A stretch of 64,000 bases of DNA, taken from the NCBI RefSeq assembly GCF_008728855.1, contig NZ_CP042906.1, positions 5,113,001 to 5,177,000 on the forward strand, given 5' to 3'. The notes under the pieces were generated by a model. It was not told the DNA's origin. It was given only the letters and a program-made list of their open reading frames with translations, and did not search any database. Source of the stretch: Hypericibacter terrae. Its GTDB lineage: Bacteria > Pseudomonadota > Alphaproteobacteria > Dongiales > Dongiaceae. The position numbers and the translations under genes were made by a program. Shown piece by piece: positions 17,600 through 26,594 of this stretch. Position 1 is the first letter of the stretch; each line of letters begins with the position of its first letter.

Positions 17600-18634
17600 T
17601 CAGGGTGAAAAGGGCTCGGCGATATAGAGCAGATCTTCGCCCGGTTGAACCGGCCCACGGCGCGCCGCGGCGACCAGGATGCCCGAGGACGGCGCCCGGA
17701 CTTCCTGCCGCGCCAGAGTACCCGAGTCCAACTGATAGAGATCGGCGACCGGCTGCCCCCGCTCGACCTCATCGCCCAGCCAGCAGCGGGGCACGAAATG
17801 CCCTTTCACGGGTGCGGCCAGATAATGCTCCGGACGGGCCAGCAGCAGCAGGCGCGAGCGGCTCTGCGCCGCCAGGCGTGCCGCCGGGTCCTTCAGCACG
17901 CCGAAATGGTGCAACAGGTTGCGCAGGCCGTCGCGCGCCACTTGCATCGAGACCGGCGTCACCCGGCCAGCACCGCCGATCTCGGAAGAAATGGCGAATT
18001 TTCTCAGCTCGCGCGCCGCCCCTTCCAACGTCCCGCGATGCGGCATCGCGCCCTCGGCTTTCACCTCGTCGAAGACGATCGCATAGGGCGCGTCGAACGC
18101 CATCAGGGCCGGCAATCCCGCTGCCAGATCCGGGCTGCCGGGGCGGCCCTGGAGGTTGGAGCTCAACACGAACTCCATCGCTTCACCGCCCGAATGGATA
18201 TCGATGGCGACATCCGCGCGCCCGATGAGCGCGCTGGTCACGAAGCGCGCGATGGCAGCGCTCGGGCCCTCGCCAGCAAGACCAGGAAAGCGGCGATTGA
18301 GATCGGCGTCATCGATCGGCGACCGCCGCGCGCCCGCGAGGCAAGCCGGCCGGTTGAGCGTCGGCGCGATCAGGAGCAGGCCCGATACCCGGACCGGATC
18401 CAGCCGATGGATCAGCTCGGTGGCCGCGATCTGTCCTTCGAACTCGTCGCCATGCGTGCCGCCCGTCACCAGGACCGAGGGTCCCCTGCCGCGACGGCAG
18501 ACCACCAGCGGCCATGCCAGCCGCTGCGGGCGATTGTCGTGAACGTAATCGAGCTGGACCCAGTAGCGGCGCAGGCCGTCGCTTTCGAAATCCAGATGCT
18601 CCGGCATCCCCTCGATCCATGCCTGATCGGGCAT
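17600..18634 (-). CDS. AspA/AstE-type zinc deacylase (M14-like)
   Basis: The 344-residue protein belongs to the succinylglutamate desuccinylase/aspartoacylase group, whose members remove N-acyl groups from amino acids. The zinc ligands appear as H61 and E64 in GGTHGDEFEGQ and H147 in DIHSGG; DLNRRFPG at 112-119 is the substrate-binding Asn-Arg segment. It is DoeB-like in length, but no doeA (ectoine hydrolase) is near. The ATG at 18634 follows GAGGAAG at good spacing, whereas longer frames (up to 18952) would run into the lysR gene. Neighbouring transporter and LysR genes suggest an imported N-acyl amino acid as substrate. Confidence 0.85.
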   Translation of the reverse strand: MPDQAWIEGMPEHLDFESDGLRRYWVQLDYVHDNRPQRLAWPLVVCRRGRGPSVLVTGGTHGDEFEGQIAATELIHRLDPVRVSGLLLIAPTLNRPACLAGARRSPIDDADLNRRFPGLAGEGPSAAIARFVTSALIGRADVAIDIHSGGEAMEFVLSSNLQGRPGSPDLAAGLPALMAFDAPYAIVFDEVKAEGAMPHRGTLEGAARELRKFAISSEIGGAGRVTPVSMQVARDGLRNLLHHFGVLKDPAARLAAQSRSRLLLLARPEHYLAAPVKGHFVPRCWLGDEVERGQPVADLYQLDSGTLARQEVRAPSSGILVAAARRGPVQPGEDLLYIAEPFSP

Positions 18635-18727
18635 CGCTGCTTCCTCGATTTCACCGATCGGCTTTGCCGCCGATCTTCCACCTGGGCTTTCTTGCATAGC
18701 CGGATCGAACAGCCCATGATCTTTCAT

Positions 18728-18741
18728 CGAAACTTGTTTCG
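18728..18741. promoter_or_regulatory. Palindrome CGAAAC-TT-GTTTCG in the lysR/deacylase divergent region
   Basis: A perfect 6-bp inverted repeat with a 2-bp centre lies 56 bp before the lysR start and 93 bp before the deacylase start. It is directly followed by a second, wider inverted repeat (CGGGTCG ... CGACCCG). LysR proteins bind dyad sites in such divergent regions and usually repress their own gene. Confidence 0.45.
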
Positions 18742-18797
18742 GGTCGGGCGAAGCGACGACCCGGCTCGAGGGAACGGCGACAGGACCTGCAGGAAAC

Positions 18798-19703
18798 ATG
18801 ATCGGCCGGCTCAGCGACATCGATTTGAGATTGCTCAGAATCTTCGTCGCCGTGGTCGAATCCGGCGGGTTCTCGCTAGCCTCCGCGCGGCTCAATGTCT
18901 CGGAATCGACCATCAGCTCGCATATGTCGGACCTCGAGAAGCGGTTGGGCATGCGGCTCTGCGAACGCGGCCGTGCCGGATTCCGCCTGACCGACGATGG
19001 CGAGGAGGTCTATCGCGCGACGACCGAGCTGCTCGAGGGAGCGACGCGATTTCGCGACCGTCTCGCGACCTTGCGTTCCGATCTCGGGGGCACCCTCAAA
19101 TTCGGCCTCCCCGACGCCATCGTCACCAATGCCAAGGCGGGGCTGGTGGAATGCCTGCAACGCTATTGCGAGCGGGCACCCGAGATCTCGCTGCAGATCC
19201 ACATCCTGACGCCGCGCGAGCTCGAGCATGGCGTCCTCAATGGCTCGCTCCATCTGGCGGTGGCGCCGGAGCACCGCCGCGTCAGCGGCCTCGAATATGT
19301 GCCCCTCTTCATCGAGCACAACTATCTCTATTGCGGGCGTGGCCATCCCTTCTTCGACCTCGCCGATGAGGCGATCGGCCCGGATAGGCTCGATGCGGCC
19401 AATCGCATCTCGCGCGGCTATCTGGAGCGGTTCGACGAGGAGTTCTTCTCGACCCCGACGCACCGCGCCGTGGTGCATCAGATCGAAGCGGCGGCGCTCT
19501 TGATCCTGACCGGCCGCTTCATCGGTTTCCTGCCGGACCATTACGCGGCGGAATGGGTCGCGGAGGGCCGCATGCGGCCGATCAAGCCAGATGCGATCGA
19601 GTTCCGGTCCCCCTTCACCATCATCACCCGGCGCGACGCCGATGCGAGTCAGCGGGTCTCAACCTTCATCCGCGAGATGCGCCAGGCTCTGGCGGATATC
19701 TGA
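18798..19703 (+). CDS. LysR-family transcriptional regulator
   Basis: The 301-residue protein has an N-terminal winged helix-turn-helix (DLRLLRIFVAVVESGGFSLASARLNVSESTISSHMSDLEKRLG, residues about 8-52) and a C-terminal LysR substrate-binding domain. The ATG at 18798 follows AGGA. It is divergent from the deacylase and convergent with ridA (3 bp between stops). By position it is the candidate regulator of the deacylase/transporter genes and perhaps of the aldolase-ridA pair. Confidence 0.92.
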   Translation: MIGRLSDIDLRLLRIFVAVVESGGFSLASARLNVSESTISSHMSDLEKRLGMRLCERGRAGFRLTDDGEEVYRATTELLEGATRFRDRLATLRSDLGGTLKFGLPDAIVTNAKAGLVECLQRYCERAPEISLQIHILTPRELEHGVLNGSLHLAVAPEHRRVSGLEYVPLFIEHNYLYCGRGHPFFDLADEAIGPDRLDAANRISRGYLERFDEEFFSTPTHRAVVHQIEAAALLILTGRFIGFLPDHYAAEWVAEGRMRPIKPDAIEFRSPFTIITRRDADASQRVSTFIREMRQALADI

Positions 19704-19706
19704 GCT

Positions 19707-20102
19707 TCAGCCGCCTGCGCCGATTCCGGCCACGACATCGACCTCGATCCGGGCATCGATGGTGAGTCGCGCCGCCATGGTGACGCGAGCCGGCGGATTC
19801 TTCGGAAACAGCGTCTTATAGACTGCGTTGAACTGGTCGAAATCGCCCGAATCGGACAGGATGACGTTCACCTTCAGGATGTCGGCCAGGCTGCAGCCCG
19901 CGCTCGCCAGAACCTTCTCGATATTGCGGAAGGTCTGCAGGGTCTCAGCCCCGATACCGCCGGTCACGATGCGATCCTCGTCGTCGAAGGCGACCGTGCC
20001 GGAGACGAAGACCAGATCGCCGAACTTGACGGCGAGCGAGATCGGCAGTCCCTCGATATTGGCGCCGCCGATGACCTGTTTGCTTTTCGAAGCCGGGCTC
20101 AT
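19707..20102 (-). CDS. RidA-family enamine/imine deaminase
   Basis: The 131-residue protein has the RidA/YjgF fold signatures FVSGTVAFDDEDRIVTGGIGAETLQTFRNIEKVLASAG and the C-terminal ARVTMAARLTIDARIEVDVVAG. The substrate-binding Arg in PPARVT is present. RidA proteins hydrolyse reactive enamines and imines released by PLP enzymes. It overlaps the aldolase gene by ATGA (20099-20102), so both are translated together. A role in clearing an intermediate from the nearby PLP enzyme is inferred. Confidence 0.9.
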   Translation of the reverse strand: MSPASKSKQVIGGANIEGLPISLAVKFGDLVFVSGTVAFDDEDRIVTGGIGAETLQTFRNIEKVLASAGCSLADILKVNVILSDSGDFDQFNAVYKTLFPKNPPARVTMAARLTIDARIEVDVVAGIGAGG

Positions 20103-21064
20103 GGATATCCTCGCGATAGGTACGGTGAACCGTTGCTGGCCTCGCCCAGGATGAAGTGCTGCGATTGAGCGAGCGTGATAGGAAGAGCGCGGAAGCTGCG
20201 CAGCAGATCGCGCCGGGCCGACTCCGGCAACCGTCCCAAGGGCGGGCGCATCGGCAGCCAGCCGGTATCGCCGGTCTCCGCTGCCAGGATCTCCTTGAGC
20301 GCTTCCGTGACCGGGTATTTCAACAGCAGTCCCGACCACAGATCCTGCAGCGCGCGCTGATGCGCCTCGATTGTGGGGCCGCCTTCCTGCCAGCCTTCAT
20401 GGATTTCGGCCAGCAGCCGCGCCGCGATATTGGCGCCGGCCGTGATCGAGCCGGCGCCGCCGGCGCGCAGCAGGGGCAGCAGCAGATCGTCGTCGCCGGT
20501 GAAGACCGAGAGCTGGGGAAACCGGGCGACGATCGCTTTGGTGTTGCCGAAATCGCCCGAGCTGTCCTTCAATCCCGCGACCTGGCGCGGCCAAGCGGCG
20601 AGAAGCCGCTCGAGCAGGCCGGGGCGGATGGGAACCGCCGACATGGCCGGGAAATGATAGAGATAGAGCCGAACGGCCTCGCCAGAGGCCTCGACAATGC
20701 GCGCATAGGCAGCGAAGAGACCATCCTCGCCAACCTCCTTGAAGTAGAAGGGAGGTGCGACCAGAATTCCGAGACAGCCACGCTCGGTCGCATGGCGGCT
20801 CAGGCGGGCGGCGTCGGCTACCGCCGCGGCCCCGGTCCCGACTAGAATCCGGTTCGCCGGGACTCCATCCTCGATCAGCCGGTCCAGCGCCGCGATCCGT
20901 TCCTCAGTTGTGAAGGACGCAAACTCGCCGGTGGTCCCGAACGGCACCACGCCATGGCAACCATGGTCGAGGAGCCAAAGTGCCAGCCGCGCGAAACCCT
21001 GGCGGTGGATCGCGCCCTCCGCTTCCTGCGGCGTCAGCATCGCCGCGAACACACCCGCCGCCAT
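20099..21064 (-). CDS. Dihydrodipicolinate synthase / N-acetylneuraminate lyase-family aldolase
   Basis: This 321-residue class I aldolase-type (beta/alpha)8 barrel has GTTGE at 43-47, the catalytic Tyr136 in LYLYHFPA, and the Schiff-base Lys166 in AGLKDSSGD. The family condenses or cleaves pyruvate or other 2-keto acids with aldehydes. It is not a likely dapA, given its place in a catabolic cluster with ridA. It is divergent from the PLP enzyme gene with a 246-bp shared promoter region (21065-21310), in which I see no clear operator. Confidence 0.88.
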   Translation of the reverse strand: MAAGVFAAMLTPQEAEGAIHRQGFARLALWLLDHGCHGVVPFGTTGEFASFTTEERIAALDRLIEDGVPANRILVGTGAAAVADAARLSRHATERGCLGILVAPPFYFKEVGEDGLFAAYARIVEASGEAVRLYLYHFPAMSAVPIRPGLLERLLAAWPRQVAGLKDSSGDFGNTKAIVARFPQLSVFTGDDDLLLPLLRAGGAGSITAGANIAARLLAEIHEGWQEGGPTIEAHQRALQDLWSGLLLKYPVTEALKEILAAETGDTGWLPMRPPLGRLPESARRDLLRSFRALPITLAQSQHFILGEASNGSPYLSRGYP

Positions 21065-21310
21065 GATCACCTCGACTCCCTAGGGCAAATACCGCCTCAG
21101 GTCCCATATGATCGCGACTTTCCACCGCGGCGCGGCACCGGGAACATGGCAGATGCGTCAAGTGAACTTCAGGGCTCAGGGATTGGAGCGTCCGCGAGCT
21201 GCTTACCGGGCGCGCTTTCCAAGTTCATATCGAGACATGCCCATTTTTCTCCAGCGGCCGGCGGCGATGATCGCCCGTAACGACCCTCGATCATTGGAGA
21301 AGAAGCCGCC

Positions 21311-22480
21311 ATGAGCCCCATCCCGCAGGATCCCGCCAGCACTGGCGTGGTCTTCCACCATTTCGGCGTTGTCCCCGTCATCAATGCCTGCGGCATCTAT
21401 ACCGATCTCGGCGGCTCGCGCCTGTCGCCGCGGGTCTGGGCGGCGATGACGGAGACCAATCGCCATTTCGTGCGGATGACCGATCTGCTCGACCGGACCG
21501 GCGAGCGCATCGCGGGGTTACTGGGAGCCGAAGCGGCTCGCGTCACGCCGGGTGCCGCCGCCGCCATCATGCTCGGCACCGCCGCCTGCATGGCCGGCAC
21601 CGACGGCAGCCGGTCGCAGCAGCTTCCCAACACCCACGGCATGAAGTCGGAGGTGCTGATCCAAGCCGGCCATCGCTACAAGTATGACCGGCAGACCATC
21701 ATGACCGGCGCAACGCTGATCGAGATCGGCAGCGCCAACGGCGCGCGGGTCGATCAGTACGAAGCGGCGATCACCGAGCGCAGCGCGATGATCCTCCATC
21801 CCGCCCACCTGGACGGCAAGCCCGGGACGCTTTCCCTGGAGCAAGTCTCCGCGATCGCACGCCGGCGCGGCGTCCCGATCCTCGTCGATGCCGCATACAT
21901 GAATTACCCCACCGACATCATGGGCGCCTATCTCGGGCGCGGCGCCGATCTGGTGGCGATCAGCGCTAAATATTTCGGCGGCCCCAATGCCGGGGGCTTC
22001 ATCATGGGGCGCAAGGATCTGGTGGCGGCCGTCACCAATGTGCATTTCACCCGCTACGAGTCCGGCCAATATCTCAAATATGGGCGCCCGTTGAAGATGG
22101 ACCGGCAGATCGTGGTCGCGGTCGCGGTGGCGCTGGAGGAATGGCTGGCCATGGACCACGAGGCCCGCTTCGCGAACTATGTCCGACAGGTCGGGTTGCT
22201 GAAGGAGAAACTCACGGGGCTGCGCGGCCTGTCCCTGGTGCCGATGAATTTCACCATGGATGAGCGTCTCATTCCCGAGCCGGTGAACTGCCTGCTGGTG
22301 GGTTTCGACAAGGCCGGCTTCGGTCTGTCGGCGGCGGAAGCCGCCGAGGCGCTCAAGAACGGCATGCCCAGCATCATGACGGTTCTGGAGGGCGACAAGC
22401 TCGCCATCGTCATGGACGTGCTCGAGGACGACGAGGTCGGGCTGATCGGTGACCGGATCCGTACCTTGGCGCGCGGCTGA
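21311..22480 (+). CDS. SelA-like PLP-dependent enzyme (fold type I)
   Basis: The 389-residue protein resembles the SelA/DgaE group (selenocysteine synthase-like, D-glucosaminate-6-phosphate ammonia-lyase-like). The N-terminal VINACGIYTDLGGSRLSP, the glycine-rich cofactor segment VTPGAAAAIMLGTAA, D193 in VDAAYMNYP (pyridine N contact) and K220 in AISAKYFGG (Schiff base) are visible. It is too small and out of context for true SelA. Members eliminate ammonia or isomerise amino acids. GGAGAAG precedes the ATG. It ends 4 bp before the convergent kinase gene. Confidence 0.82.
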   Translation: MSPIPQDPASTGVVFHHFGVVPVINACGIYTDLGGSRLSPRVWAAMTETNRHFVRMTDLLDRTGERIAGLLGAEAARVTPGAAAAIMLGTAACMAGTDGSRSQQLPNTHGMKSEVLIQAGHRYKYDRQTIMTGATLIEIGSANGARVDQYEAAITERSAMILHPAHLDGKPGTLSLEQVSAIARRRGVPILVDAAYMNYPTDIMGAYLGRGADLVAISAKYFGGPNAGGFIMGRKDLVAAVTNVHFTRYESGQYLKYGRPLKMDRQIVVAVAVALEEWLAMDHEARFANYVRQVGLLKEKLTGLRGLSLVPMNFTMDERLIPEPVNCLLVGFDKAGFGLSAAEAAEALKNGMPSIMTVLEGDKLAIVMDVLEDDEVGLIGDRIRTLARG

Positions 22481-22484
22481 CCCT

Positions 22485-25400
22485 TCAACTCGCCGCCCGC
22501 AGCAGCGTCGACACCGTCTGTCCCAGCACGACCGGGTCGACCGGCTTCGGCAGGAACGCGCTCACCTGGGCGCGGGTGGCCGCGGTCTCGACGGTGCTGT
22601 CGGCATAGCCGGTGCAAAGAATGCAAGGGATGTCCGGCCGGCGGCCGCGCAAGCGGGCGATCATCTCGAGCCCCGACAGGACCGGCATGTTCTGGTCGGT
22701 GATGACGAGGTCCCACAAGGCAGGGTCGTCCTCGAACGCCTCGATCGCGTCCTGTGCCCGGGTGGCGACGGCGACCTCGTAGCCCAGCCGCTCCATCGAG
22801 GCCGCGACCATGTCGCCGAAATCGTCATCGTCATCGACCACGAGAATGCGCCGGCGGCCGCCCGCGGGTCGGGCGGGTCGCGACCGCGCCGCCGCCGGCC
22901 GACCGGCCGAGGCCTGTGGCAGCCAGATGCGGAAATCGGTGCCCTCGCCGGGCCGGCTGGTGACGGCGATGGCGCCGCCCAGTCCGGTCACGATGCCCTG
23001 CACCACCGGCAGGCCGAGGCCGGTGCCGTGGCCGGCAGGCTTGGTGGTGAAGAAGGGATCGAAGATCCGCTCCAGCACCTCGCGCGACATGCCCATGCCG
23101 GTATCGCGCACGCCGATCCGGATGTAATCGACCGTCCGATCGACGCTGCCGGCGACGAGGCGGGAACCCGAGAGAGTTTCCGCCACCGGTTCCGCCTGCT
23201 CGAGCTCGCGAGCCGCCTCGGCGCCGGACTGGCCGCTGGCCTCGATCGCCACCGAGCCGGTGCGGCCCAGCAGCGCATCGCTGGCATTGACGCAGACATT
23301 GACCAGCACCTGACCCAGCTGCGCCGGATCGCCGTCGATCGCCAGATCGGGTGCCGCGGCCCGCGATTCGATGCGCGTGGTGCCGGGAAGGGTCGCCCGC
23401 AGCAGGGCCACGGTCTCGTCGAGGATCGGCGCCAGCGGAATCCGCTGCGCCTTGGTTTCCTTGCGCCGGGAGAAGGCGAGGATCTGCTGGATCAGTTGCT
23501 TGGCGCGCGTGGAGGCGGTGAGGATGCGTTCGCCATAGAGATGGATGTCGGAGTTCTCGGGCGTGTCCTCGACGATGAAGCGCGCGAAGCCGGCGATGGC
23601 GCCGACGATATTGTTGAAGTCATGCGCGACGCCGCCGGCGAGGCGCCCGAGCGCATCCATCTTCTGCGCCTGGGTCAGATGCGCCTGCACGCGGCGCAGC
23701 TCGGTGATGTCGGTCATGGCGATGCCATGCGCGATCGCCTTGCCCGCGCCGTCGATCACCGGAAAGGCGGAGACCAGGATGTCATGGGCCCTGCCGTCGG
23801 CCAGCGGCGCATTGATCTCGCGCGTGACCAGGGCCGATTGGGTCTCGGCCTCCTGCTGCAGCAGCCGCAGCGCGCGCTGGCTTTCCACGCTCCAGCCGGC
23901 CTCCGCCAGCATGATGCCCTCGGGCAATTCCTCCAGATCCTGCCGCGCCGCGCCGAACCAGCGCGCCACCGTCTCGTTGACCACCAGCAGCCGGCCTTCG
24001 GACTTGAGCACCACGCCGATCGGCATGTTGTCGAGCACGGCGCGGAAGCGCTGCTCCTGCTCGCGCAGGCGCCGCTCGCTCAACTGGCGTTCCAGCTCCG
24101 CCGCCGCGCGCGGCGCCAGCGCGCTCAACACCACCCGCACCAGATCGGGATTGGTCATGGGCTGGCGCGCCAGGAGAACGAGGACACCAATCGGCGTTCC
24201 GGCGCTGTCGCGCAAGGGCGTGCCGGCATAGCCCTCCATGCGATGCTGCGAGAACACCGAATCGTCCGGATAGAGATCGGTGATGCCGGCCGCCTGGAGG
24301 AGGAACCCCTCCTTCATGACCCGCTCGGAAGGCGTGCCGGCCAGCGTGTAATGCGGGACCGTCTCGGTGTTCTCCCGATCATGCCATGCCAACACCAGCG
24401 CATGCTGGCGGTTCGGGTCCGGTGCCGCGACGAACGCGACATCGACCTCGGTGCGCTCCACCAGATGGCGGACCAGTGCCTGGAAATAGCCTTCGCCGAC
24501 TGCATGGGCGACGCCGTCCACGATGGCATCCAACGCCGAGCGCGTCTCGACCTGGGCCGTCAGATCCCTGGCGGCCCCGCGATAGCCGATGAAGCGACCG
24601 GACTCGTCATGAATCGGCTTGGCGCTGGCCATGATGTGGATGATCCGGCCGGTTTCGCCATGCCGCGTCTGTAGCATCAGGTTGCGGAAGGGCCGCCGGT
24701 ATTCGAAGCATTCCAGCAATTCGGGCCAGGCGCCCGACATCTCGCGGCCGGGTCGTACTCTTTTTATGGTCTGGCCCAGATAGTCCTCGGCGGGAATCCC
24801 GGTGCTCGCATAGATCTGTGGCGAGACGAAGGTGAAGCGAAGGTCGCGATCGATCTCCCAAACCCAGTCCGATGCGAGATCGACCAAATCCTCGAAACGC
24901 CGCTGGTTCGCTACCGCGGTGGTTTCAGCCCGCTGACGGCTGGCCACCTGCGCCAGCATCCGCTCGATGAGGTAGCGCTGGGAGGCGAGCGCCAGCAGGA
25001 TCGAGGAGGTCAGGCGGAAACCCGACCGGATGAGGCTGCTGGCGAGGAATCCCGTTTCAGTACCGGCGATGAGGGGCAAAAGGCCGTAGGAGATGGCCCA
25101 GCCCAGGCAGAGCCAGGTCAGGGCGCCGTAGTACCAATAGCCGGCCTCGCGCCAACGCTGGGAAAAGGCCCAGGTGGTGGCGAGCAACCCGACAATGATG
25201 AGGGCGGTCTCGACCATGGTCAGCACGGCCGTCGTCGGCAGTGACGAACGTAGACCCGCCAGCAAGGTAACGAGGACGATGGCGACGGCCGCCAGCAAGC
25301 GCCAGGGAATCGGCCGGCGCGTATATTGCAGCGCACCCAGCAGGAAACCGACCGTGGTCAGGCCGGTGAAGACATCGATGACATAGGGAGCGCCCTCGAA

Positions 25401-25571
25401 ACTGAAGAAGGGGACGCCCAGGACGTTGGCGACCAGCCCCAGCATATGCAGCACGCCAAAGGTGCCCAACGCCGGCTCGGCATGGTCGAGGCGCCACATC
25501 AACAGCAGCAGGGCGCCGCTGATGAGGCTGGTCAAAATCAGGAAAAGGCTGCCGGCCTCGTAGATATTCAT
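22485..25571 (-). CDS. Membrane-bound PAS/GAF hybrid histidine kinase
   Basis: The 1028-residue protein has about seven N-terminal transmembrane segments (residues 1-205), a PAS domain (225-345), a GAF-like domain (350-495), a second PAS (505-630), a HisKA domain with phospho-acceptor H650 in GGVAHDFNN, an HATPase domain (N762 in VNASD; DTGMGM at 823-828; GTGLGLP at 849-855) and a C-terminal receiver with D959 and K1009. The ATG at 25571 follows GAGGACC; the frame stays open to 26069 but that part overlaps the divergent regulator gene. The signal is unknown. The next response regulator, 125 bp away and divergent, is the likely partner. Confidence 0.9.
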   Translation of the reverse strand: MNIYEAGSLFLILTSLISGALLLLMWRLDHAEPALGTFGVLHMLGLVANVLGVPFFSFEGAPYVIDVFTGLTTVGFLLGALQYTRRPIPWRLLAAVAIVLVTLLAGLRSSLPTTAVLTMVETALIIVGLLATTWAFSQRWREAGYWYYGALTWLCLGWAISYGLLPLIAGTETGFLASSLIRSGFRLTSSILLALASQRYLIERMLAQVASRQRAETTAVANQRRFEDLVDLASDWVWEIDRDLRFTFVSPQIYASTGIPAEDYLGQTIKRVRPGREMSGAWPELLECFEYRRPFRNLMLQTRHGETGRIIHIMASAKPIHDESGRFIGYRGAARDLTAQVETRSALDAIVDGVAHAVGEGYFQALVRHLVERTEVDVAFVAAPDPNRQHALVLAWHDRENTETVPHYTLAGTPSERVMKEGFLLQAAGITDLYPDDSVFSQHRMEGYAGTPLRDSAGTPIGVLVLLARQPMTNPDLVRVVLSALAPRAAAELERQLSERRLREQEQRFRAVLDNMPIGVVLKSEGRLLVVNETVARWFGAARQDLEELPEGIMLAEAGWSVESQRALRLLQQEAETQSALVTREINAPLADGRAHDILVSAFPVIDGAGKAIAHGIAMTDITELRRVQAHLTQAQKMDALGRLAGGVAHDFNNIVGAIAGFARFIVEDTPENSDIHLYGERILTASTRAKQLIQQILAFSRRKETKAQRIPLAPILDETVALLRATLPGTTRIESRAAAPDLAIDGDPAQLGQVLVNVCVNASDALLGRTGSVAIEASGQSGAEAARELEQAEPVAETLSGSRLVAGSVDRTVDYIRIGVRDTGMGMSREVLERIFDPFFTTKPAGHGTGLGLPVVQGIVTGLGGAIAVTSRPGEGTDFRIWLPQASAGRPAAARSRPARPAGGRRRILVVDDDDDFGDMVAASMERLGYEVAVATRAQDAIEAFEDDPALWDLVITDQNMPVLSGLEMIARLRGRRPDIPCILCTGYADSTVETAATRAQVSAFLPKPVDPVVLGQTVSTLLRAAS

Positions 25572-25651
25572 CAGGGTCCTCGCCCGACCGTTTCTAGCAC
25601 CCCCCGGACTGGGGCCGCGGCGGGCTGAGGTATGGGGTATTCGCAATCGCC

Positions 25652-25667
25652 CTATACCTTCGTATAG
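25652..25667. promoter_or_regulatory. Inverted repeat CTATAC-CTTC-GTATAG in divergent kinase/regulator promoter
   Basis: Perfect 6-bp arms around four bases lie 29 bp before the response regulator start. A further ATACC pair occurs on the minus strand at 25629-25640 (ATACCCCATACC). The core ATACCttCGtATA matches ATACCgaCGcATA before the receiver gene (26385-26397) at 10 of 13 positions, so both promoters may be bound by the same NarL-type protein. Confidence 0.45.
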
Positions 25668-25695
25668 TCGTAGGAATAACGGCCCTGGGTTGGCG

Positions 25696-26349
25696 ATGCC
25701 TCCTGCAACAGTCTTAATTGCCGACGACCATCCGCTGTTCCGCGCGGCGCTTGCGGATTTGATCCGCCGGACCCCCGAATTCGAGCTGGTGGGAGCGGTG
25801 GAGGCGCTCGATCCCGCCTTGTCGTTGCTGGCGGAACGCCCCTGCGACCTGGCGCTCCTCGACCTGCGGATGCCGGGCATGACCGACCTCTCGGTGCTCT
25901 CGGCTTTGCGGGCGAAGCATCCGGACACCAAACTGGCCCTTATTTCCGGCAATCTCGACAGCGAGGCGGTTTCGGGCGGCCTCAAGAATGGAATTGTCGG
26001 CTTCCTGCCCAAATCGTTCGATCCGCCCGTCATCCTGGCCGCGATAAGACTGATTCTTTCCGGGGCCATCTATGTGCCCCATGAGTTGGCGGCGCTGGCC
26101 AGCGAGCCGGAATCCTCGCCCTCCGCGGCCAGCAGTGACGAGCCCTCGACCTTGACCGAGCGGGAGCGCGAAATCCTGACCATGATGGTGGCGGGCGCGT
26201 CGCATAAGGAGATCGCGCGGTCGCTCGGGCTCGCCGAGATCACGATCAAACTCCATGCCCAGCGCATCGTGAAGAAGCTGGGCGTGCGCAACCGCGCCGC
26301 CGCCATCGCCAAGGCCGTCCGCGATCAGTTGGTCGATCCAACAATCTGA
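25696..26349 (+). CDS. NarL/FixJ-type response regulator
   Basis: The 217-residue protein has an N-terminal receiver (acidic residues in IADDHPLF, phospho-acceptor D56 in LLDLRMPG, Lys in FLPKSFD) and a C-terminal LuxR-type helix-turn-helix (about 150-210, LTEREREILTMMVAGASHKEIARSLGLAEITIKLHAQRIVKKLGVRNRAAA split over the four helices). The TTG at 25690 is an alternative start two codons upstream of the chosen ATG. It is divergent from the hybrid kinase and precedes a single-domain receiver gene, so these three genes probably form one signalling module. Confidence 0.92.
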   Translation: MPPATVLIADDHPLFRAALADLIRRTPEFELVGAVEALDPALSLLAERPCDLALLDLRMPGMTDLSVLSALRAKHPDTKLALISGNLDSEAVSGGLKNGIVGFLPKSFDPPVILAAIRLILSGAIYVPHELAALASEPESSPSAASSDEPSTLTEREREILTMMVAGASHKEIARSLGLAEITIKLHAQRIVKKLGVRNRAAAIAKAVRDQLVDPTI

Positions 26350-26384
26350 AACGACTGAAACAATTCGGCCGCCGGCACTTCCCC

Positions 26385-26397
26385 ATACCGACGCATA
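26385..26397. promoter_or_regulatory. ATACC-N2-CG-N-ATA site before the receiver gene
   Basis: This site repeats the core found at 25654-25666. It lies 35 bp after the stop of the NarL-type regulator and about 200 bp before the GTG start of the receiver gene, suggesting a separate, co-regulated promoter. Confidence 0.35.
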
Positions 26398-26594
26398 ATA
26401 TGCCTCGCGCGTCGCGACTTTGCCGCTATCCCCGCTATGGTCCGCCCCAACGCAAGACCGGGCGCTGCCGCTCATTATGGCCAGCGCCGCACAGCGTCTT
26501 GTTTCGTATCAACGCCGCGGAGACTGAGACCAGTCTCGGACCGGATCGGGTCACAGAGACGATCAGGCTTCTGCCAAAGGCTAAGGAAGAGCCC

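Noticed and set aside
17600-18634. Ectoine-degradation deacetylase doeB
   Set aside because: The length and zinc motif would fit, but no ectoine hydrolase (doeA), transaminase (doeD) or AsnC-type regulator is near. The general AspA/AstE-type label is safer.
20099-21064. Biosynthetic dapA
   Set aside because: The catalytic residues fit the whole NAL superfamily; the operon with ridA and the divergent PLP enzyme favours a catabolic aldolase.
21311-22480. True selenocysteine synthase selA
   Set aside because: The protein is shorter than SelA, no selB or tRNA-Sec gene is present, and the neighbours are catabolic.
22449-24674. A 741-codon plus-strand frame opposite the hybrid kinase gene
   Set aside because: It is the shadow of the HisKA, HATPase and receiver regions, which carry all expected motifs on the minus strand.
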